This document shows positions 7,551 through 9,863 of a DNA stretch of 9,863 nucleotides, piece after piece. The notes beneath the pieces are model-generated. The model was not told the origin of the DNA. It worked only from the letters and a program-made list of their open reading frames with translations, and made no database searches. Location of the stretch: assembly GCA_029776125.1 (NCBI GenBank), contig JARVJS010000024.1, positions 1 to 9,863 of the forward strand. The letters run 5' to 3'. This DNA is from Nitrososphaeria archaeon. Lineage in GTDB: Archaea > Thermoproteota > Nitrososphaeria > JACIWG01. Position 1 is the first letter of the stretch, and every line of letters starts with the position of its first letter. The translations under genes and the position numbers were made by a program.

Positions 7551-7673
7551 TTGCAGTTGGTTATTGACGCAAACATTGTCATATCCTCTCTTATAGGTAA
7601 TGGTACAATATTTTTGTTGATCAAAGAATTAGATGAACATTTTGATGAAATAATGGTGAAATCGGGCTTATAA
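7551..7673 (+). pseudogene. PIN-domain (VapC-like) toxin stump
   Basis: A 40-codon frame from TTG 7551 reads MQLVIDANIVISSLIGNGT, which is the first strand of a PIN-domain RNase with the conserved metal-binding Asp (D6) and Asn (N8). It then jumps to FLLIKELDEHFDEIMVKSGL and a TAA. PIN toxins of this COG1569 type have about 130-150 residues. The second half, with the remaining acidic residues, is missing, and the linker between the two visible pieces looks shortened. It is adjacent to the antitoxin with no gap, as is usual for such pairs. As it stands it should have no nuclease activity. Confidence 0.62.
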
Positions 7674-7692
7674 GCTACAACCTTAAGAAAAT

Positions 7693-7709
7693 TTTATAAA
7701 GCTTAAATA
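7693..7709 (+). promoter_or_regulatory. TATA-box region of the hicB gene
   Basis: Two overlapping TATA-like elements are present: TTTATAAA at 7693-7700 and CTTAAATA at 7702-7709, after a purine-rich AAGAAAA. The second is centred about 27 bases before the ATG at 7733, the distance expected for an archaeal leaderless transcript. No Shine-Dalgarno is visible before that ATG, which agrees with leaderless translation. Confidence 0.5.
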
Positions 7710-7732
7710 TCATACAATTTTTAAAATACCTT

Positions 7733-7954
7733 ATGAAGCTCTATGCAGTTCTCTGGAAGGAGGAAGACACTTATGTGATTAAGGAAGTCTTTACTAACGT
7801 TACCACTCAAGGTAAAACTATTGAAGAGGCTATCGAAAATTTGAAGGAAGCTGTTGGACTCTACTTGGAGGAAATGCCTGAACTCGTTGGAGAAATTGAG
7901 AATATAGATTTGGTTGGGGCTTTGGATGTCGAAGTTGCCAAAACTATCAGGTAA
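7733..7954 (+). CDS. hicB: HicB-like antitoxin without a HicA partner
   Basis: A 73-residue protein with the HicB/UPF0150 partial RNase-H-like fold: a first strand KLYAVLWKEEDTYVIKEV (2-19), then the signature TQGKTIEEAIENLKEAVG (25-42) and LYLEEMPE (43-50). In this family the antitoxin binds and blocks HicA, a small double-stranded-RNA-binding mRNA interferase, and usually represses its own operon. No HicA frame (about 60-80 residues with a G-S-H-x-x-x motif) lies on either side; there are 59 bases before it and a short gap to relB after it. A strong GGAGGT at 7955-7960, just after the stop codon, is followed by no start codon at the usual distance and may mark where a hicA gene was lost. 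The protein is intact and has its own TATA region. Solitary HicB proteins can persist as orphan regulators. Confidence 0.75.
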   Translation: MKLYAVLWKEEDTYVIKEVFTNVTTQGKTIEEAIENLKEAVGLYLEEMPELVGEIENIDLVGALDVEVAKTIR

Positions 7955-7962
7955 GGAGGTAG

Positions 7963-7979
7963 GAAGAATTATATTCTTC
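7963..7979. promoter_or_regulatory. Inverted repeat over the relB TATA box (candidate operator)
   Basis: GAAGAAT-TAT-ATTCTTC is a perfect 7-bp inverted repeat with a 3-bp spacer. Its centre, TTATATT (7969-7975), is itself TATA-like and lies about 27 bases before the ATG at 7999. A dimeric antitoxin or RelBE complex bound here would block TBP, which fits conditional autoregulation. It is too short and AT-rich to be a strong terminator, and no T-run follows. Confidence 0.45.
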
Positions 7980-7998
7980 TAGCCCATTGTTTTCTTGG

Positions 7999-8196
7999 AT
8001 GAGCGAAATAACTCTGGATACAATATATAGGGAGGTTAAGGATCTTAAGGTGCTTATAGAGTCTCTTGCTGAAACAATTGAAATACTCGCTAACCCAAAG
8101 GAGCTTAAGGGGATACGGAGAGGGTTAATGGATTTGAGGAAGGGTAAAACTAGAAGCTGGAACGATTTCGAGCAAGAATTGAAGAAAGAGGGTTAA
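7999..8196 (+). CDS. relB: RelB-family antitoxin
   Basis: A small acidic/basic helical protein that precedes a RelE-type toxin by six bases, the usual order. I choose the ATG at 7999 (65 residues) over the TTG at 7987, because the TATA-like element at 7969-7975 is at leaderless distance from 7999. The first part, MSEITLDTIYREVKDLKVLI, forms a dimerising coiled-coil-like helix. A middle helix KELKGIRRGLMDLRKGK follows, and the end, TRSWNDFEQELKKEG, matches the conserved S-W-x-x-F-x-x-E-L tail that wraps around RelE. Its role is to neutralise RelE and, with it, to repress the operon. The frame is complete, although its toxin partner is damaged at the C-terminus. Naming as RelB relies mainly on the tail motif and the neighbour. 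Confidence 0.68.
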   Translation: MSEITLDTIYREVKDLKVLIESLAETIEILANPKELKGIRRGLMDLRKGKTRSWNDFEQELKKEG

Positions 8197-8202
8197 GCTT
8201 TA

Positions 8203-8529
8203 GTGGAGAAAGAATACGATATCGAAGTAACAAAACATTTTGAAAGATTGTTCAAGAAGCTTAATCCAGAAATTATGAAAAGAATAAGAGAAAATATACT
8301 GGAATTGAAGTTTAACCCGTATGCTCACAAGCTCCTAACAGGTCAACTGTCCGGTCTGAGAAGTATGAGAGTTGGAGACTATAGGATACTGTATGTTGTA
8401 AACGAAGAAAATTTGCCGAAAACTAAAAACTTGTCTTTTGTTAATAGAAATGCTTTACCTCTAATTTCATCAAATTTGAACTTTTTAAAGAATTTCAACA
8501 ATATTTCCTCCATTTCGGTTATCTTATAA
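8203..8529 (+). CDS. relE: RelE-family toxin with replaced C-terminus
   Basis: A GTG-initiated frame of 108 residues. Residues 1-70 are a good RelE/ParE-fold match: a beta strand EYDIEVTKHF, a helix hairpin FERLFKKLNPEIMKRIRENI with LELKFNPY, then the sheet KLLTGQLSGLRSMRVGDY with RILYVVNEEN, including R53, R56 and R61. RelE cleaves mRNA in the ribosomal A site. The last strand, usually G-H-R-x-x-x-Y, carries key catalytic or substrate-contacting residues and should follow NEEN. It is missing. Residues 71-108 (LPKTKNLSFVNRN...) have no family resemblance and are the antisense reading of the DUF5615 gene on the other strand. The join lies near 8412. Toxin activity is probably lost; binding to RelB may remain. 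Confidence 0.68.
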   Translation: MEKEYDIEVTKHFERLFKKLNPEIMKRIRENILELKFNPYAHKLLTGQLSGLRSMRVGDYRILYVVNEENLPKTKNLSFVNRNALPLISSNLNFLKNFNNISSISVIL

Positions 8530-8759
8530 ACCGGTAACACTAAGGTGCCAGTAACAGGATTATATGATTCTATTTCAAGAAAATCGTGGTCATGTGTTAG
8601 AAGAATTCTCTCCTCCCTTTCAGCAATGCATAATAGTTCAGAGTTTCTTAACCCCTTAGACGCATACCTGACATCAAATCCCTTTTACTCAAGAAATTTT
8701 ATTATACTTAATTCTATGTTCTCATCAGCAAGAATTTTAGGCCGTGACAAGTCTTTCAC
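8379..8759 (-). pseudogene. DUF5615 PIN-like toxin with a stop at codon 25
   Basis: On the minus strand a GTG at 8759-8757 begins VKDLSRPKILADENIELS, continues IIKFLE, then a TAA (8687-8685) where relatives have one further residue before K-G. The same frame continues KGFDVRYASKGLRNSELLCI, AEREERILLTHDHDFLEIE, LPVYKITEMEEILLKFFKKF and ends at a TAG at 8381-8379. The A-D-E-N start and the T-H-D-x-D-F motif are the acidic active-site signatures of DUF5615 (Mut7-C-like) PIN RNases, the known partners of DUF433 antitoxins. Its start overlaps the antitoxin gene by 23 bases, normal for such pairs. Everything but one codon is preserved, so this is a recent inactivation or a base-call error. The last ~15 codons run into relE sequence, so the native stop was probably lost at the junction. 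Confidence 0.7.
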
Positions 8760-8967
8760 CGGCAGCCTTTTTCGCTGCAAAATCTAGGGTTGCCTTCACA
8801 TGATCTACAGTTAGTGATGGAAATTCCTTAACTATGTCTTCGAAACTGTATCCTATTTTAAGCATCTCTAAAACCTGCCAAACCATTATCCTTGTTCCCT
8901 TAAAAGTAGGTTTCCCATGACAGATTTCGGTATCGATTACAATATACTTGTCGACTTCAACCCTCAT
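8737..8967 (-). CDS. DUF433 antitoxin (VapB45-like)
   Basis: A 76-residue DUF433 protein (PF04255). Residues 8-27 contain IVIDTEICHGKPTFKGTRI, the family's H-G-K-P-x-x-x-G-T-R-I signature. The helix-turn-helix-like part follows, MVWQVLEMLKIGYSFEDIV (28-46) with EFPSLTVDHVKATLDFAA (48-65). It should dimerise, bind its own promoter and neutralise the DUF5615 toxin encoded just downstream on the same strand. The start ATG at 8967-8965 has a TATA box (TTAAATAA, complement of 8991-8998) about 28 bases upstream and no Shine-Dalgarno, which fits a leaderless mRNA. The protein is intact although its toxin carries a stop codon. The operon converges on relBE from the other side. Confidence 0.85.
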   Translation of the reverse strand: MRVEVDKYIVIDTEICHGKPTFKGTRIMVWQVLEMLKIGYSFEDIVKEFPSLTVDHVKATLDFAAKKAAGERLVTA

Positions 8968-8990
8968 AATAGAATATTAGTGTACAATCT

Positions 8991-8998
8991 TTATTTAA
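8991..8998 (-). promoter_or_regulatory. TATA box of the DUF433 operon
   Basis: On the minus strand AAAAAGC TTAAATAA forms a purine-rich BRE followed by a TATA box. Its centre is about 28 bases before the ATG of the DUF433 antitoxin, so transcription would begin at or near the start codon. Confidence 0.5.
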
Positions 8999-9329
8999 GC
9001 TTTTTCTATTATATCGATGATGTCAAGATAAGGTCTACTCTTTCATGAACTTTTAGGATAATGAGGTGGCTGTGTTATATGTTATTACAATTTGAATTAA
9101 AGATCGAGCTAATAAGTTTAATCTAAAATTTCATTTATCAGAAAAATCTTTTATTCTATGTGAGAAAACTTCATTTAGGAAATTTTTCTAATATAGAGAT
9201 TTAAAGCATGTTATTAAATAAACCTTATGTTCTTAAATGTAGGTGGCAAACCCATTATTCTGGTATGTTCTTTCAAAGTTTTACAGTATACGTTTCTAGT
9301 AAACAATTTTATTTTTAATGCAAGAAAGT
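8999..9329. other. AT-rich gap between the divergent DUF433 and AbrB genes
   Basis: No convincing gene is visible in about 330 bases. Plus-strand frames are short and full of stops; the longest overlap the abrB promoter and look random. On the minus strand a 14-codon piece next to the DUF433 promoter reads KSRPYLDIIDIIEKA and a stop, which could be the tail of a lost gene but is too short to name. The area must hold the upstream signals of both divergent genes. Confidence 0.45.
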
Positions 9330-9362
9330 TTAAGTACTACTATTATATTATGTACTACTTAA
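9330..9362. promoter_or_regulatory. Imperfect 11-bp inverted repeat over the abrB promoter (candidate operator)
   Basis: TTAAGTACTAC (9330-9340) and GTACTACTTAA (9352-9362) form an inverted repeat with 10 of 11 positions matching and an 11-base spacer, so equivalent positions are two helical turns apart. The left arm overlaps the TATA-like TTTAAGTA (9329-9336, preceded by AAGAAAG), and the right arm covers the expected start of transcription. An octamer GTACTACT is also repeated directly in both arms. This layout suits repression by the dimeric AbrB-type protein encoded 16 bases downstream. Confidence 0.5.
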
Positions 9363-9377
9363 GGATTGTGTTGGATT

Positions 9378-9605
9378 ATGGAGGTGAAGGTGACTCGAAA
9401 GGGTCAGGTGACGGTGCCTGTTGAATTGAGAAGAAAATATGGTATAGTTGAGGGTACAAAGATGATTGTTGAAGATTCTTCTCAAGGTATAATTTTTAAG
9501 GTTGTTCAGAAGGTGGAGGACCTTGCTGGTGTTGATGCTGGAAAAATAAGTTTAGAGAAGGCTCTTGAAATGATAGATAAGATTAGGTTAGAGGACAGGT
9601 ACTAA
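9378..9605 (+). CDS. AbrB/SpoVT-family antitoxin (VapB-like), no toxin partner
   Basis: From ATG 9378 the product has 75 residues. MEVKVTRKGQVTVPVELRRK with YGIVEGTKMIVE is a swapped-hairpin AbrB DNA-binding domain with the classic T-x-K-G-Q-V-T-x-P motif. The tail VEDLAGVDAGKISLEKALEM and IDKIRLEDRY resembles the toxin-binding part of archaeal VapB antitoxins. A TTG at 9366 would add four residues (MCWI) that are not family-like. The sequence GGAGGTG lies directly after the ATG, so a GTG at 9390 is a less likely alternative start. A VapC gene normally overlaps or follows by a few bases; here only 17 bases separate it from a convergent minus-strand gene, so the partner is missing. The protein is intact and probably represses its own promoter. 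Confidence 0.8.
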   Translation: MEVKVTRKGQVTVPVELRRKYGIVEGTKMIVEDSSQGIIFKVVQKVEDLAGVDAGKISLEKALEMIDKIRLEDRY

Positions 9606-9622
9606 AAATGTACTATAATTTT

Positions 9623-9863
9623 TTACTCTTCTAGAATCTTTTTTATCCGCGTCTTTAATGCTGGAAGATCATTCTTGATTATATACCATACTATGCTGGG
9701 GCTAATTTCAAAGTATGCGTGAGCGATTCTATTTCTAAATCCTGCTATTCCCTTCGCCTGGGAGATCGGCTGTGCGATCCGTCCATCGGCGATGATCACG
9801 CGTCGCACACCGCCTTGGAGTGCCTCTTCTGCGCCCAGGATTTTCTTCTTCATGCGTCCCTGA
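9623..9863 (-). CDS. Chimeric frame: LysZ/ArgB-like kinase end fused to HepT tail (partial)
   Basis: On the minus strand the frame enters from the right edge. The first part, QGRMKKKILGAEEALQGG and VRRVIIADGRIAQPISQA, is a strong match to the C-terminal region of acetylglutamate or [LysW]-aminoadipate/glutamate kinases (G-R-M-K-x-K-x-x-A-A-E-E, then D-G-R-x-x-x-P-I). At about 9752-9757 it switches, in frame, to KGIAGFRNRIAHAYFEISP then IVWYIIKNDLPALKTRIKKI, the C-terminal third of a HepT (DUF86) toxin with its R-x4-H-x-Y motif (R40, H45, Y47 counting from the ATG at 9853). HepT is normally about 110-145 residues and is paired with an MntA nucleotidyltransferase; neither its N-terminal part nor MntA is present. 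GC rises from about 30% to about 60% at the switch. It is a gene fusion by recombination or an assembly chimera, and neither half should work. Confidence 0.72.
   Translation of the reverse strand, partial: QGRMKKKILGAEEALQGGVRRVIIADGRIAQPISQAKGIAGFRNRIAHAYFEISPSIVWYIIKNDLPALKTRIKKILEE

Noticed and set aside
8545..8787. Plus-strand frame opposite the DUF5615 toxin
   Set aside because: The minus strand of the same stretch carries the ADEN and THDHDF motifs; the plus frame is its shadow.
9003..9045. Short minus-strand piece KSRPYLDIIDIIEKA as the tail of a lost gene
   Set aside because: Only 14 codons, no upstream continuation in a consistent frame; could be chance.
9227..9424. Plus-strand frame over the abrB promoter
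   Set aside because: Composition is aromatic and AT-driven, it runs through the promoter and overlaps the AbrB gene in another frame.
1..9863. CRISPR arrays, tRNA or rRNA genes, insertion-sequence ends
   Set aside because: No regularly spaced repeats, no cloverleaf or rRNA-like GC-rich block, no transposase text or terminal inverted repeats seen by eye on either strand.

Overview
The window reads as archaeal DNA from an AT-rich, probably thermophilic lineage. Start codons are often TTG or GTG. TATA-like boxes such as TTTAAATA sit about 25-28 bases before several starts, which fits leaderless mRNAs. The gene families are typical of archaeal accessory regions: GT4 glycosyltransferases, a thymidylate-kinase-like protein, and HicB, RelBE, DUF433/DUF5615, AbrB-type VapB and HepT toxin-antitoxin parts. 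I cannot place the species; a TACK/Thermoproteota-type archaeon is my best guess.

Left half (1-6970): a decaying surface-glycan locus. Four apparently intact genes lie on the + strand: a many-pass membrane protein cut by the left edge, two GT4 glycosyltransferases, and a P-loop thymidylate-kinase-like protein. The long gaps between them are mostly eroded genes. Frame-by-frame reading recovers two dead class I SAM methyltransferases (1601-2325 and 3485-3953) and a third unidentified coding remnant (about 5335-5643). The block ends with a 5'-truncated nucleotidyltransferase-like remnant (about 6482-6970). Together these genes would build, modify and perhaps export a surface polysaccharide or glycoprotein glycan, but the decoration enzymes are lost.

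Right half (7000-9863): a graveyard of toxin-antitoxin and repair genes. In order it holds: the first 87 codons of a Mre11/SbcD-like phosphoesterase, cut and joined to a small antitoxin; that antitoxin, frameshifted; a 40-residue stump of its PIN toxin; a lone HicB; RelB with a RelE whose C-terminus is replaced; on the - strand an intact DUF433 antitoxin with a DUF5615 toxin carrying a stop at codon 25; a lone AbrB-type VapB; and a HepT tail fused to the C-terminal part of an amino-acid kinase (LysZ/ArgB-like). In every pair the toxin is missing or damaged, while four antitoxins (HicB, RelB, DUF433, AbrB) look intact and keep recognisable promoters. Two of these promoters carry inverted repeats over the TATA box that look like autoregulatory operators.

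The last ~105 bases are much richer in GC (about 60% by hand count, against about 30% in the 100 bases from 9601). They belong to a different gene, so the right edge is either a true recombination junction or an assembly chimera.
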